A stretch of DNA of 35,996 nucleotides from DASQPJ01 sp036268355 (GCA_036268355.1 DATAUG010000227.1:1-35996), one strand, 5' to 3'. Counted from the first letter of the stretch, positions 23,437 to 31,356 are shown. The notes: generated by a model from the letters alone, not told the origin. Made by a program: numbers and translations.

Positions 23437-24219
23437 GTGACCTCCTCGCCGCGTACCCGTCTGATCGCCACCGCTCTCACCGCCTGCCTCGTGCCGGCGC
23501 TGGCCGCGTGCGGGGCGGGTTTCCACCCCGAAGTCGACGACGTCACCGGCCAGAACGCCGCTGCCAACGTCGGCGGGATCCTGGCCCGGGACATCGTGGT
23601 GGTCAAAGCCCCACAGGCCCCGGCCGCCGCATTGGCCGGAACACTCATCAACAACGGCTCGCAGAACGACACCCTGCAGACGGTCTCGTTCACCGACGAC
23701 GCCCCCGGCTCGCAGACGGTCACGATCACCCCGAACCTGGCCATCGCCGCCGGCCAGCTGTTGCCGCTCGGCGCCGAGGGCGACCAGCCGATAACGATCC
23801 CGAACGCGGCGGCGATCACGGTGGGCGACTTCGTGGGCGTGGTGCTGCATTTCGCCCAGGCCGGCGACATGCACATGCAGGTCGCCGCGGCCGACCGGGA
23901 GTTCTACTTCTCGAGCATCGGTCCGGCGCCCACGCCCGCCGGCGCGGCGACCCAGGCCGACGCCGCCAGCCGCGCGACCGTCACCGGCACGCACATCGTC
24001 ACCGACAAGCCCGGGGCCAACCCGGCCGCGAGCCCGGCACCCAAGGCACAGGCTCCCAAGACCGCCGCCAAGGCGGCCGTCGGGGCCGCCGCACCGGCCA
24101 AGACACCGCCCCCCAAGACACCGGCCCCCAAGACTCCGGCCAAGTCCCCCGCGCCCACCAAGTCCGCAGGCCCGGCCGCGAAACCGGCGGCGCTCAAGCA
24201 GAACGCCCAACCGCAGTAG
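23437..24219 (+). CDS. LpqE-like secreted lipoprotein
   Basis: The 260-aa product has a lipoprotein signal (SSPRTRLIATALTACLVPAL, lipobox LAAC, Cys25) and a conserved middle (about 40-180) containing NVGGILARDIVVVKAP, GTLINNG and VGDFVGVVLHF, which resembles the LpqE family and, more loosely, PCuAC-type copper-binding lipoproteins (the GDMHMQV stretch has Met and His). The C-terminal 75 residues are a Pro/Ala/Lys-rich low-complexity tail with repeated KTPAPKTPAK units that may reach into the cell wall. Position beside carD in divergent orientation matches M. tuberculosis Rv3583c/Rv3584 (lpqE). The start is taken as GTG 23437, with AAAGG upstream; ATG 23401 would add 12 residues. Confidence 0.75.
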   Translation: MTSSPRTRLIATALTACLVPALAACGAGFHPEVDDVTGQNAAANVGGILARDIVVVKAPQAPAAALAGTLINNGSQNDTLQTVSFTDDAPGSQTVTITPNLAIAAGQLLPLGAEGDQPITIPNAAAITVGDFVGVVLHFAQAGDMHMQVAAADREFYFSSIGPAPTPAGAATQADAASRATVTGTHIVTDKPGANPAASPAPKAQAPKTAAKAAVGAAAPAKTPPPKTPAPKTPAKSPAPTKSAGPAAKPAALKQNAQPQ

Positions 24220-24231
24220 CCCAGCGTCCCG

Positions 24232-24257
24232 AGCGGTGGCGCGCCCGCGTCACCGCT
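24232..24257. terminator. Small hairpin between convergent lipoprotein and regX3 genes
   Basis: AGCGGTG (24232-24238) and CACCGCT (24251-24257) are perfect 7-bp complements with a 12-nt GC-rich loop. It lies 12 bp after the lipoprotein stop and 89 bp from the regX3 stop. It is a plausible but weak terminator. Confidence 0.35.
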
Positions 24258-24346
24258 GCGCGGTCCTCGCCGGTGCCCTCGTCACAGCCGCCCCGCGTTG
24301 CTGGTTCGAGGCTGGCCCTCGCCTGCGGGCGACGTCGGTGGTCTCG

Positions 24347-25027
24347 TCACGGCTCGAACTTGTACCCCAGGCCGCGAACGGTCACCAGGTACCGCGGCAG
24401 CGCCGGGTCCGGCTCGATCTTCGCCCGCAGGCGCTTGACGTGGACGTCGAGCGTCTTGGTGTCGCCCACGTAGTCCGCGCCCCAGATCCGGTCGATCAAC
24501 TGCATCCGGGTCAGCACCCGGCCCGCGTTGCGCAGCAGCAGTTCGAGGAGCTCGAACTCCTTCAGCGGCAGCCCGATCGCCTCGCCGTTGACCGTCACGA
24601 CGTGGCGCTCCACGTCCATCCGCACCGGACCGGCTTCCAGCGCTACGTCGAAGACGTCCTCCGGCTCTGCGTTGCGGCGCAACACCGCACGGATCCGGGC
24701 CAGCAGTTCTCGGTGCGAGAACGGCTTGGTGACGTAGTCGTCGGCCCCGATCTCCAGGCCCACGACCTTGTCGATCTCGCTGTCCTTCGCGGTCAGCATG
24801 ATCACCGGAACCTTGGACCGCAGCCGCAGTTGGCGACAGACCTCGGTCCCCGGCAGCCCGGGGAGCATCAGGTCGAGCAGCACGAGGTCGGCGCCACCAC
24901 GTTCGAACTCCTCAAGCGCGTCCGGTCCGGTCGGCGCGACGGCGACCTCGAACCCTTCCTTCCGCAGCATGTAGGACAACGCGTCGGAAAAGGATTCCTC
25001 GTCCTCGACGACAAGCAGTCGGGTCAC
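24347..25027 (-). CDS. regX3: RegX3/PhoP-type response regulator
   Basis: This 226-aa OmpR-family regulator controls phosphate-starvation genes together with the SenX3 kinase. The receiver has acidic residues D9-E10 (LLVVEDEESF), the phosphoacceptor Asp52 (LVLLDLMLPG) and Lys101 (YVTKPFS). The winged helix starts near 128 and contains LPLKEFELLELLLRNAGRVL, then VDVHVKRLR-type residues (TLDVHVKRLRAKIE) and VRGLGYKFEP at the C-terminus. The GTG start overlaps the senX3 stop (GTGA), so the two are coupled. RegX3 of mycobacteria is 227 aa; the match is close along the whole length. Confidence 0.92.
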   Translation of the reverse strand: MTRLLVVEDEESFSDALSYMLRKEGFEVAVAPTGPDALEEFERGGADLVLLDLMLPGLPGTEVCRQLRLRSKVPVIMLTAKDSEIDKVVGLEIGADDYVTKPFSHRELLARIRAVLRRNAEPEDVFDVALEAGPVRMDVERHVVTVNGEAIGLPLKEFELLELLLRNAGRVLTRMQLIDRIWGADYVGDTKTLDVHVKRLRAKIEPDPALPRYLVTVRGLGYKFEP

Positions 25028-26220
25028 AGCGTCCTCTGTTCGACTGGCCTGCGCACCACAGTGGCAGGTTCGACTTGCCTCCGAACGGAATCGGAGGTCG
25101 GGCTGAGCAGCGGCAACCTGAGGGTGAACGTCGAGCCGACCCCTTCCTGGCTCACCACCCGCACGTCGCCACCGTGGTTTCGAGCGATGTGCTTGACGAT
25201 CGACAGTCCGAGCCCGGTGCCCCCGGTCATCCGGGATCTGGCCGGGTCCACGCGGTAGAAGCGTTCGAAAATGCGTTCCTGTTCGGCGGACGGAATTCCG
25301 ATTCCCTGGTCCACGACGTCTATCTCGGCCAGCGCCCCGCGGCGCCGCACCCGAACCGCCACCCGGGTGGACTCGGTGCTGTAGTTGACGGCGTTCTCGA
25401 TCAGGTTGCCCAACGCCATCACGGCCTGCTCGTGGCTCCCGAGCACGACCAGTCCTGACTCCCCGTCAGAACTCAACGTGATGTTCTTGGCTGCGGCCAA
25501 CTCCCGGGTCCGGTCCAGCCCGGCCGCGACGACCGCGTCGAGGCTGACCTCCAGCGGTTCCTTCAGCGGGTCGTGGCTCTCCAGTCGGGACAGGTCGATC
25601 AGTTCCTGCACCAGCTGCCCGAGCCGCTGGGTCTCGTGCTGCATGCGGTCGGCGAACCGCACCACGGCCTCCGGGTCGTGCGAGCCGTGTTGCACGGCCT
25701 CGGACAGCAGGCGCAGCGCTCCCAACGGGGTCTTCAGCTCGTGGCTGACATTCGCCACGAAGTCGCGCCGCACGGCGTCGAGTCGCCGCGCGTCGGTCTG
25801 GTCCTCGATGAGCACCAGGACGTGGCAAGCGCCCAACGGGGCCACCCGGACGCTGACCGGAACCACGGCGTCGCCGACCGGGCCACGCGGCAGTTGGAGT
25901 TCGACCTGCCGGATCCGGCCGTCGCGGCGGGTGTGCGTGACCAGCTCGACGAGCTCGGTGGCGACCAAGCTCTGCGCCCGAACTATCCCGAAGGCGTAGG
26001 CCGCGGGGCTCGCCTTGACCACCGTCTCGGCCTCGTCCAGCACGATCGCCAGCGAACGCAGCACGATCAGCACCTGCCCGACGCCGGGCGAGAGGCCGTT
26101 GGAATCGAGTATCTCGGCGGACTGGTTCCCCGCCCGGGCGCCCGCGCGATGGGTTGCTGCGACGCTCAGGCCGACCAACAGCCCCAGCGCGGCACCCACC
26201 AGGATCAGGACGACATCCAC
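25024..26220 (-). CDS. senX3: SenX3/PhoR-type sensor histidine kinase
   Basis: This 398-aa membrane kinase phosphorylates RegX3 in phosphate limitation. It has one N-terminal transmembrane helix (VVLILVGAALGLLVGLSVA), a PAS-like region (about 45-140), the H-box with His160 (FVANVSHELKTPLG), an N-box (LGNLIENAVNYS), G1 (DQGIGIP), an F-box (IFERFYRVD) and G2 (GGTGLGLSIVKHIA). All are intact. The only extracytoplasmic part is a few residues, so it probably reads a signal from PhoU/Pst inside the membrane, as in mycobacterial SenX3. GTG at 26220 has AAGG 8 bp upstream. The 302-bp region upstream holds two 45-bp repeats and a PHO-box-like direct repeat. Confidence 0.92.
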   Translation of the reverse strand: MDVVLILVGAALGLLVGLSVAATHRAGARAGNQSAEILDSNGLSPGVGQVLIVLRSLAIVLDEAETVVKASPAAYAFGIVRAQSLVATELVELVTHTRRDGRIRQVELQLPRGPVGDAVVPVSVRVAPLGACHVLVLIEDQTDARRLDAVRRDFVANVSHELKTPLGALRLLSEAVQHGSHDPEAVVRFADRMQHETQRLGQLVQELIDLSRLESHDPLKEPLEVSLDAVVAAGLDRTRELAAAKNITLSSDGESGLVVLGSHEQAVMALGNLIENAVNYSTESTRVAVRVRRRGALAEIDVVDQGIGIPSAEQERIFERFYRVDPARSRMTGGTGLGLSIVKHIARNHGGDVRVVSQEGVGSTFTLRLPLLSPTSDSVRRQVEPATVVRRPVEQRTL

Positions 26221-26279
26221 CCGCGGACCTTCACGCCGACAGATGCAGGTAGGGCCCGACGGGTTCGCGACCCAGTGGC

Positions 26280-26369
26280 GTTCCCTTGCCAGGTCGGTGG
26301 GCGGCCGGGGTATTTCTCGGCGCGGTTCCCTTGCCCGGTACGTGGGTGGCCGGGGTGGATCTCGGCGCG
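26280..26369. repeat. Two tandem 45-bp repeats upstream of senX3
   Basis: Units 26280-26324 and 26325-26369 abut exactly and agree in 38 of 45 positions by hand alignment. A third member (35 of 45) lies inside cbiX at 10709-10753. On the - strand each unit is 15 codons long and open (RAEKYPGRPPTWQGN and RAEIHPGHPRTGQGN), but the surrounding frame has no other protein character. The array lies 60 bp upstream of the senX3 start, within its likely leader or promoter. Confidence 0.8.
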
Positions 26370-26446
26370 GTCATGCCAGCGATCGTAGGAGGGTGACTGG
26401 GTGTCCGACACCACGCCGGCGTCGGGGTACGGCCGGGAAAGTAAGA

Positions 26447-26475
26447 GTTCACCTTAAACCGCCACTATGTTCACA
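26447..26475 (+). promoter_or_regulatory. PHO-box-like direct repeat between senX3 and phoU
   Basis: GTTCACC at 26447 and GTTCACA at 26469 begin exactly 22 bp (two 11-bp units) apart; the middle 11-bp unit is degenerate. Actinobacterial PhoP/RegX3 boxes are 11-bp direct repeats with a GTTCACC-like core. The site lies 48 bp upstream of phoU and 227 bp upstream of senX3 and may mediate autoregulation. A 13-bp dyad CACGTT-G-AACGTG (26485-26497) follows, of unknown role. Confidence 0.6.
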
Positions 26476-26522
26476 CTGGTACAGCACGTTGAACGTGGGC
26501 GGTCGGCAGAGGGGTGAAATTG

Positions 26523-27191
26523 ATGCGCGATGCGTTCCGCGGCGAGCTCACAGCGGTCGGTGACGGCCTGGTCGAGATGACGCAACTCGTCGGGTTCGCC
26601 ATGGCGCGGGCCACGACGTCCTTGCTGGAGGCCGACCTGGACCTCGCCGAGAGCGTGATCGAACACGACCGGATGGTAGACAAGCGGCGGGACGAACTCG
26701 ACGAGAAGATCATGGATCTGCTGGCCCGGCAGCAACCGATCGTCGCCACCGACCTTCGCGTGCTGGTCACCGCGCTGCGGATGAGCGACGACCTGGAACG
26801 CATGGGCGACCTGGCCCTGCACGTAGCCAAGGTCACTCGGTTGCGGCACCCCAGGCACGCCGTCCCGACCGAGCTGATCTCCACGATCCTGGAGATGGGA
26901 TACATCGCGCAGCTGCTCGTCACCAAGGCCGGTGAGGTGATCGCCTCCCGCAGCGTGGCCGGCGCGCTCGAGCTGGAGAGCACCGACGACGAGATGGACC
27001 GCCTGCACGAGCGAATCTTCCGGGTCATCCTCGACCCGACCTGGTCGCGCGGCGCCGAGGCCGCGGTGGACGTGACCCTGCTGGGCCGCTTCTACGAGCG
27101 TTTCGCCGACCACGCCGTGTCGGTGGCCCGTCGGGTGGTCTTCCTGGCAACCGGCGCCTGGCCCGAGAACGGCGCCGTCGAGCTGCCCTGA
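26523..27191 (+). CDS. phoU: Phosphate transport regulator PhoU
   Basis: The 222-aa protein consists of two PhoU three-helix repeats: the first has MRDAFRGELTAVGDGLVEMT and later LRMSDDLERMGDLALHVAKV, the second ends LLGRFYERFADHAVSVARRV; the ERMGDLA and YERFADHAV segments are the metal-binding ExxxD motifs. PhoU conveys phosphate sufficiency from the Pst transporter to the sensor kinase. The start is taken at ATG 26523, with AGAGGGG upstream, because family members begin MRDAF; a GTG at 26514 would add three residues. It is divergent from senX3-regX3 with a PHO-like box between, so the three form one phosphate-sensing unit. Confidence 0.93.
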   Translation: MRDAFRGELTAVGDGLVEMTQLVGFAMARATTSLLEADLDLAESVIEHDRMVDKRRDELDEKIMDLLARQQPIVATDLRVLVTALRMSDDLERMGDLALHVAKVTRLRHPRHAVPTELISTILEMGYIAQLLVTKAGEVIASRSVAGALELESTDDEMDRLHERIFRVILDPTWSRGAEAAVDVTLLGRFYERFADHAVSVARRVVFLATGAWPENGAVELP

Positions 27192-27224
27192 CCGCAGGTC
27201 GGGACCCGCCTCGACGGCCGGAGT

Positions 27225-27980
27225 TCAGCGGCCCTGGGCCGCGACCGCGGCGGCGGCCGTCGTGGCGGCCGCCGGGTCGAGGTATTCGCCCCCGGGGACC
27301 ATCGGGTGCAAGGCGGCGTCGAGCCGGTAGTACAACGGGATCCCGGTCGGGATGTTCAGGTCCGCGACGCCGGCGTCGCTCATCGCCTCCAGGTGCTTGA
27401 CCAGCGCCCGCAAGGAATTGCCGTGCGCGACCACAATCACCAGCGCACCCGATCGCAGGTCCGGGACGATCGCGTCGTACCAGTACGGCAGCATGCGGGC
27501 GACCACGTCGGCCAGGCATTCCGTCCGGGGAAGCAGTTCGTCCGGCAGCAGGGCGTAGCGGGGATCGCCTGCCTGGGAGTACTCGTCGTCGTCCGGCAAC
27601 GGCGGCGGCGGCACGTCGTACGAGCGCCGCCACAGCTGGAACTGCTCCTCCCCGTACCGCGCCAGGGTGGCCTTCTTGTCCTTGCCCTGCAGGGCCCCGT
27701 AGTGCCGTTCGTTGAGTCGCCAACTGCGCCGTACCGGGATCCACTGCCGGTCGGCGGCCGCAAGCGCCAGCTCCGCGGTCCGGATGGCGCGGCGCAGCAG
27801 GGAGGTGTGCACGATGTCGGGCAGCAGGCCGTGCTCGGCCAGCAACCGACCGCCGCGCGCCGCCTCCGCCTCGCCCGCGGCGCTGATGTCGACGTCCACC
27901 CAGCCGGTGAACAGGTTCTTGGCGTTCCACTCGGACTGGCCGTGGCGCAGCAGGAGCAGCCGGCAGGCAGCATCACTCAT
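27225..27980 (-). CDS. gpmA: 2,3-bisphosphoglycerate-dependent phosphoglycerate mutase
   Basis: This 251-aa glycolytic enzyme interconverts 3- and 2-phosphoglycerate. The phosphohistidine motif is LLLRHGQSEWNAKNLFTGW, the second histidine lies in VIVVAHGNSLRALVKHLE, and RRSWRLNERHYGALQGKDK and GIPLYYRLD are the further family blocks. The Ala-rich C-terminus (ATTAAAAVAAQGR) is variable in the family. It is convergent with phoU (33 bp) and divergent from the AraC-type gene (81 bp). Its location between phoU/senX3 and ybjN/mshA fits actinobacterial synteny (M. tuberculosis gpm1, Rv0489). Confidence 0.94.
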   Translation of the reverse strand: MSDAACRLLLLRHGQSEWNAKNLFTGWVDVDISAAGEAEAARGGRLLAEHGLLPDIVHTSLLRRAIRTAELALAAADRQWIPVRRSWRLNERHYGALQGKDKKATLARYGEEQFQLWRRSYDVPPPPLPDDDEYSQAGDPRYALLPDELLPRTECLADVVARMLPYWYDAIVPDLRSGALVIVVAHGNSLRALVKHLEAMSDAGVADLNIPTGIPLYYRLDAALHPMVPGGEYLDPAAATTAAAAVAAQGR

Positions 27981-28061
27981 GCCGCGAAGCCTAGAGGCAC
28001 GTCTGGATTAGACCGCTGTTCGTCATTGTGGACGCCGGCACCGCGGCCCTACGGTCGGCGC

Positions 28062-29144
28062 ATGCCTACCGATGCGACCGGAAGTAGGCAGACAGACAGA
28101 GCCTTCAAACCCGCAAATCAGCCTGCTTCCGGTCGCACTTCGGTAGCAGAGCGCGCAGTGCGGCATGTGGTGATCGTGGGTCACCCCGGTGCACTGGGCA
28201 TGGAACTGCTCGGGGTTCGCGACATCCTGGTGTTCGCCAATCAGCTCGCCGAGGAGCGCGGCGAACCCGCGCCGTATCGGGTGGAGATCGCCACCCACGA
28301 CGGAGCGCCACTGGAATTGATGGCCGGGCTGCGGCTGGAACCGGTCCGCAATCTGGCCAAGCTGCGGACCGCGCCGGACACGTTGATCGTGATCGGTGGA
28401 CGAGTCGCACACGAGGCCGCGACGATCCCAGCCCTGGTGTCCGAGGTACGACGAGTTGCCCGGCGCTCGCGGCGCGTGGTCGGCGTGTGCACCGGGGCGT
28501 TCATCCTGGCCGCGGCGGGGCTCCTGGACGACCGCAAGGCGACCACCCACTGGATGTTCGGGGATCTGCTGGCCGCGCAGAACCCGGCGGTGAAGGTCGA
28601 CACCGACCCGATCTACATGTGCGACCGCGGCGTCTGGACGTCGGCCGGCATCACCTCCGGCTTCGACATGCTGCTGGCGATAGTCGAGGAGGACGTCGGG
28701 GCCGACCTGGCCCGAGCCGTCGCGCAGATCCTCGTCCTCTACCTGCGGCGCACCGGCAACCAGGCGCAGTTCTCGGTGCAGTTGGGCGCCCAGTTCGCCG
28801 ATCGGCGGCCGTTGCGCGAACTGCAGAACTACATCGCCGAGAATCCGGCCGCCGACCTGTCACTGACCGCGCTGGCCGACCGGATGCATCTGAGCCCCCG
28901 TCACTTCGCCCGTGTGTTCACCACCGAGGTAGGGGTACCGCCCGGCCGCTACGTGGAGAAGGTGCGACTGGAGGCCGCTCGGCGGATGCTGGAGGAGGCG
29001 ACCCGACCGGTCGAGGTGGTCGCGACCGCGGCCGGTTTCGGCAACGCCCAGGCCTTGCGGCGTGCCTTCCTCGTGGCGTTCGGCGTGAGCCCCGCCGAGT
29101 ACCGCCGACGCTTCGCCCCGCCCGGGCTCACCCTTGTCGGCTGA
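28062..29144 (+). CDS. DJ-1/PfpI-AraC fusion regulator (GlxA/FtrA type)
   Basis: The 360-aa protein joins a DJ-1/PfpI (class I glutamine-amidotransferase-like) sensor domain (about 33-215; HVVIVGHPGALGMELLGVRD, with the nucleophile-elbow Cys in VVGVCTGAFILAAAGLLDD) to a C-terminal AraC DNA-binding domain with two HTHs (LSLTALADRMHLSPRHFARV and PVEVVATAAGFGNAQALRRA). It should regulate the isonitrile-hydratase-like gene that follows 30 bp downstream. The ATG at 28062 lacks a clear ribosome binding site; a GTG at 28157 would begin just before the sensor domain. The sensor keeps the Cys and the motif of the enzyme next to it, so it may bind the same type of substrate. Confidence 0.87.
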   Translation: MPTDATGSRQTDRAFKPANQPASGRTSVAERAVRHVVIVGHPGALGMELLGVRDILVFANQLAEERGEPAPYRVEIATHDGAPLELMAGLRLEPVRNLAKLRTAPDTLIVIGGRVAHEAATIPALVSEVRRVARRSRRVVGVCTGAFILAAAGLLDDRKATTHWMFGDLLAAQNPAVKVDTDPIYMCDRGVWTSAGITSGFDMLLAIVEEDVGADLARAVAQILVLYLRRTGNQAQFSVQLGAQFADRRPLRELQNYIAENPAADLSLTALADRMHLSPRHFARVFTTEVGVPPGRYVEKVRLEAARRMLEEATRPVEVVATAAGFGNAQALRRAFLVAFGVSPAEYRRRFAPPGLTLVG

Positions 29145-29174
29145 ACCGACCCCGTCCTGCGAGAAGGAGTTGCC

Positions 29175-29843
29175 ATGAAGCGCGTCGGCGCCTACATCTA
29201 CAACAACATGACGATGCTCGACGTCCTGGCCCCGCACCAGATCCTCGGTTTCCACCCGGAATTCGAAATCGTGACGATCGCGGCCACCAAGGACCCGATC
29301 GTCACCGACACCGGGATCCGGATCCTGCCCGACCACGACGTGCACTCCGCGCCCGACGTCGACATCGTGCTCGTCGGCGGCGCGGCCGACCCGTCGCGCG
29401 AGATGGCCGATCCTGCGGTCATGGACTGGTTCCGCAAGGCGGGCGCGCAGGCGCAGTGGGTCACCTCGGTGTGCACCGGGTCGTTGATCCTCGCCGAGGC
29501 CGGACTGTTGGACGGGTACCGGGCCGCCACGCACTGGGGCTACTTCGGCGACCTGGCCCGCTACCCGCAGATCATCCCGACGCAGGAACGGGTGGTGGTC
29601 GACCGCGACCGCATGACGGCAGGCGGCGTCACCGCGGGCATCGACTTCGCATTCCGGTTGATCGCCGAGACCGCCGGCCCGGAATCGGCCGCGGCCATGC
29701 AACTGCTGGTCGAGTACGACCCCCAACCGACCGGCCCGTTCGGCCACCCGCGCTCCGCCCCACCGGAGCTGATCGCCGGGGTCGCCGAGATGGTGGGCCC
29801 GATGCGCACCAACCTGGACGCGTTCATGGCGGCCAAGGACTGA
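29175..29843 (+). CDS. DJ-1/PfpI family protein, isonitrile hydratase-like
   Basis: The 222-aa protein is close in length and motifs to Pseudomonas isonitrile hydratase (InhA), which turns isonitriles into N-formamides: the nucleophile Cys lies in WVTSVCTGSLILAEAGLLDG, followed by YRAATHWGYFGDLARYP, then VVVDRDRMTAGGVTAGIDFA and LLVEYDPQPTGPFG. AGAAGGAG lies just before the ATG. It follows the DJ-1/AraC regulator by 30 bp and is probably under its control. The family also contains other hydratases and hydrolases, so the exact substrate remains open. A terminator follows at 29876-29906. Confidence 0.85.
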   Translation: MKRVGAYIYNNMTMLDVLAPHQILGFHPEFEIVTIAATKDPIVTDTGIRILPDHDVHSAPDVDIVLVGGAADPSREMADPAVMDWFRKAGAQAQWVTSVCTGSLILAEAGLLDGYRAATHWGYFGDLARYPQIIPTQERVVVDRDRMTAGGVTAGIDFAFRLIAETAGPESAAAMQLLVEYDPQPTGPFGHPRSAPPELIAGVAEMVGPMRTNLDAFMAAKD

Positions 29844-29875
29844 CGGCAAGTCAGATATGCTCCTGGCAAGGACTG

Positions 29876-29906
29876 TGGGGCGCCGCCGGCGATCGGCGAC
29901 GCCCCA
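29876..29906. terminator. Terminator hairpin, copy 1
   Basis: TGGGGCG ... CGCCCCA arms with an inner GCCG/CGGC pair form a strong GC-rich stem. It lies between the convergent DJ-1 gene (+, ends 29843) and the secreted-protein gene (-, ends 29923). A near-identical hairpin lies at 31310-31341 after the paralogous gene. Confidence 0.65.
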
Positions 29907-29922
29907 TAGTTTCGTGCATGCC

Positions 29923-31092
29923 TCAGGTGACGCTGACTATCCCCGAGGCGTCGTCGACGGTGTTCTCCGCAGCGGCGACCACGTTGAAGGTGGTCGACGC
30001 CGCTCCGTCCGCGAAGTCGACCGTGTACGACCCGGCCGGGAGGCCGAGCAACGTGTACGAACCGTCTGATCCGGTCAACGCGGTGAACGCGGTCGTGCCC
30101 TCGGTGGCGGTCACCACCAGCCCCGAAGCGGTTCCAATCAGCGGGCTCACCACACCGGTGATGGCGCCGCCCGGGCTCAACACGGTGGAGAGCAAGCTCT
30201 GGACCGGAAGGAGAGCACCCAGGACCGGGGCGGCACAGCTCTCGACGAAGCCGAACGGGGCGCCCGCTACGGAGGTGAGTTGCGTCCCGTCGAAGCAGAC
30301 CTGATAGGTGTCCGTGAGGCTCGTGATGTCCGCGAGCAACGAGAAGGCCCCGCTGGTTCCGCTCAGGATCGAGCCCGCAGGCGTCTTGTCGGTCACGTCG
30401 GTGACGGTTACCAGCACGCCCTGCAGAGGCGTGTTGTTGAGGGCGTCGAGGACAGAGCCGGTCAGACCTGTGCTGCCGGTACTGCCCGTGCCGCCGGTAC
30501 CGCCCGTGCCACCGGTGCCACCGGTGCTCCCCGAACCGCCCGTGCTACCGCTGCCGCCCGTGCTGCCAGAACCGCCGGTGCTGCCCACGGGGCCCGTCGA
30601 GCCGGTGCCGGTGCTGCCCGCAGCCTGGGTCCGCACGATCCCGGAGATCACCTGCGAGTAGGTGGTCTTGCCGTTCGACTTGTACTGGGCCCACACCGAG
30701 AAGGTGTAGTTCGCGTTCGCGTGCAGGCCGGTGGCGGTCGCGCTGGTCGCGACGTGGCCCTTCTTGACAGTGGTCACCTTTGCGGCGTGCCCGGCGTGCC
30801 GGCCGGTCACCGGGGACGTGCCGCGCTGGTACCGCACGACGACTCCGACGAGGTGCTTCTTGCTCGGGTTGGTCCAACCCAGCGTGATCGAGTTGTTCGT
30901 GATGCGGGCAGTCAGGTGCGAGACCGAACCGCTGACCGAGGTCGCGGCGGGCTTGGCGACCGCGTCGTGCGTCGGGGCGGCGGCAGCGGGCGCCGCCGCC
31001 GCGGGAGCCGCGGGGGTGAACAGCGCCAGCGAGGACGCCGCGACGGCCGCGGCGGCGACCCAGCCACGTGCCTGACCGGACTTGAACGTCAT
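29923..31092 (-). CDS. Secreted FN3 plus carboxypeptidase-regulatory-like protein, copy A
   Basis: The 389-aa product has a signal peptide (MTFKSGQARGWVAAAAVAAS, Ala-rich to about residue 40), an FN3-like beta-sandwich (about 58-155; ITLGWTNPSKKHLVGVVVRY, NYTFSVWAQYKSNGKTTYSQ), a Gly/Ser/Thr linker of about 55 residues (repeated GSTG/GTGG units, nucleotides about 30460-30620), and two carboxypeptidase-regulatory/Cna-B-like beta domains (LTGSVLDALNNTPLQGVLVT and LTGSDGSYTLLGLPAGSYTV). Two cysteines (YQVCF, VESCA) may form a disulfide. No sortase motif or membrane anchor is seen, so it is probably released or wall-associated. GGAGG precedes the ATG at 31092. It is a tandem paralogue of the next gene (FN3 part about two-thirds identical). 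Function unknown. Confidence 0.85.
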   Translation of the reverse strand: MTFKSGQARGWVAAAAVAASSLALFTPAAPAAAAPAAAAPTHDAVAKPAATSVSGSVSHLTARITNNSITLGWTNPSKKHLVGVVVRYQRGTSPVTGRHAGHAAKVTTVKKGHVATSATATGLHANANYTFSVWAQYKSNGKTTYSQVISGIVRTQAAGSTGTGSTGPVGSTGGSGSTGGSGSTGGSGSTGGTGGTGGTGGTGSTGSTGLTGSVLDALNNTPLQGVLVTVTDVTDKTPAGSILSGTSGAFSLLADITSLTDTYQVCFDGTQLTSVAGAPFGFVESCAAPVLGALLPVQSLLSTVLSPGGAITGVVSPLIGTASGLVVTATEGTTAFTALTGSDGSYTLLGLPAGSYTVDFADGAASTTFNVVAAAENTVDDASGIVSVT

Positions 31093-31129
31093 GCGAAACC
31101 TCCATAGGGGCGCCTGCGGCGCCTGCACT

Positions 31130-31194
31130 GAGAAATGGTCTGTTCACGGCCGGCTCCAACGTCCCGGCAAGGAACGGCAACCATCCCTTTGACG
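31130..31194 (-). promoter_or_regulatory. Conserved 65-bp upstream element, copy A
   Basis: This stretch matches 32541-32605, at nearly the same distance from the downstream start codon (38 versus 42 bp), in 56 of 65 positions without gaps. On the - strand it contains GATGGTTGCC and GTTGGAGC-GGCCGTGAACAG. Between it and the start lie GGCGCC repeats that can form a hairpin ahead of the ribosome binding site. It probably holds the promoter and 5' leader of the gene. Confidence 0.6.
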
Positions 31195-31309
31195 CCGCAC
31201 ATGTGGACGCACAGCGCTCCAGATCGATACGAACGGCCGATCAAGACGCCCGGACGGCGCCGCGCGGCCCGTTGCTGACTTGACGTCAGATCCGTGCCGG
31301 AGAAGGGAA

Positions 31310-31341
31310 TGGGGCGCCGCCGGCGAGCCGGCGACGCCCCA
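31310..31341. terminator. Terminator hairpin, copy 2
   Basis: A TGGGGCGCCGCCGGCG / CGCCGGC...GCCCCA hairpin lies 16 bp after the stop of the second secreted-protein gene (31357). It differs from the copy at 29876-29906 by two bases, showing that the duplication included the transcript end. Confidence 0.7.
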
Positions 31342-31356
31342 ACTGTCAGCCTTGGC

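Noticed and set aside
26205..26414. Small - strand gene (69 codons) over the 45-bp repeats
   Set aside because: Only the repeats give regular peptide units; there is no ribosome binding site, it overlaps the senX3 start, and it has no protein-like flanks.
31130..31194. c-di-AMP (ydaO-type) riboswitch
   Set aside because: GGTTGCC-like bases are suggestive, but I could not trace the conserved helices; no assignment without a covariance-model search.
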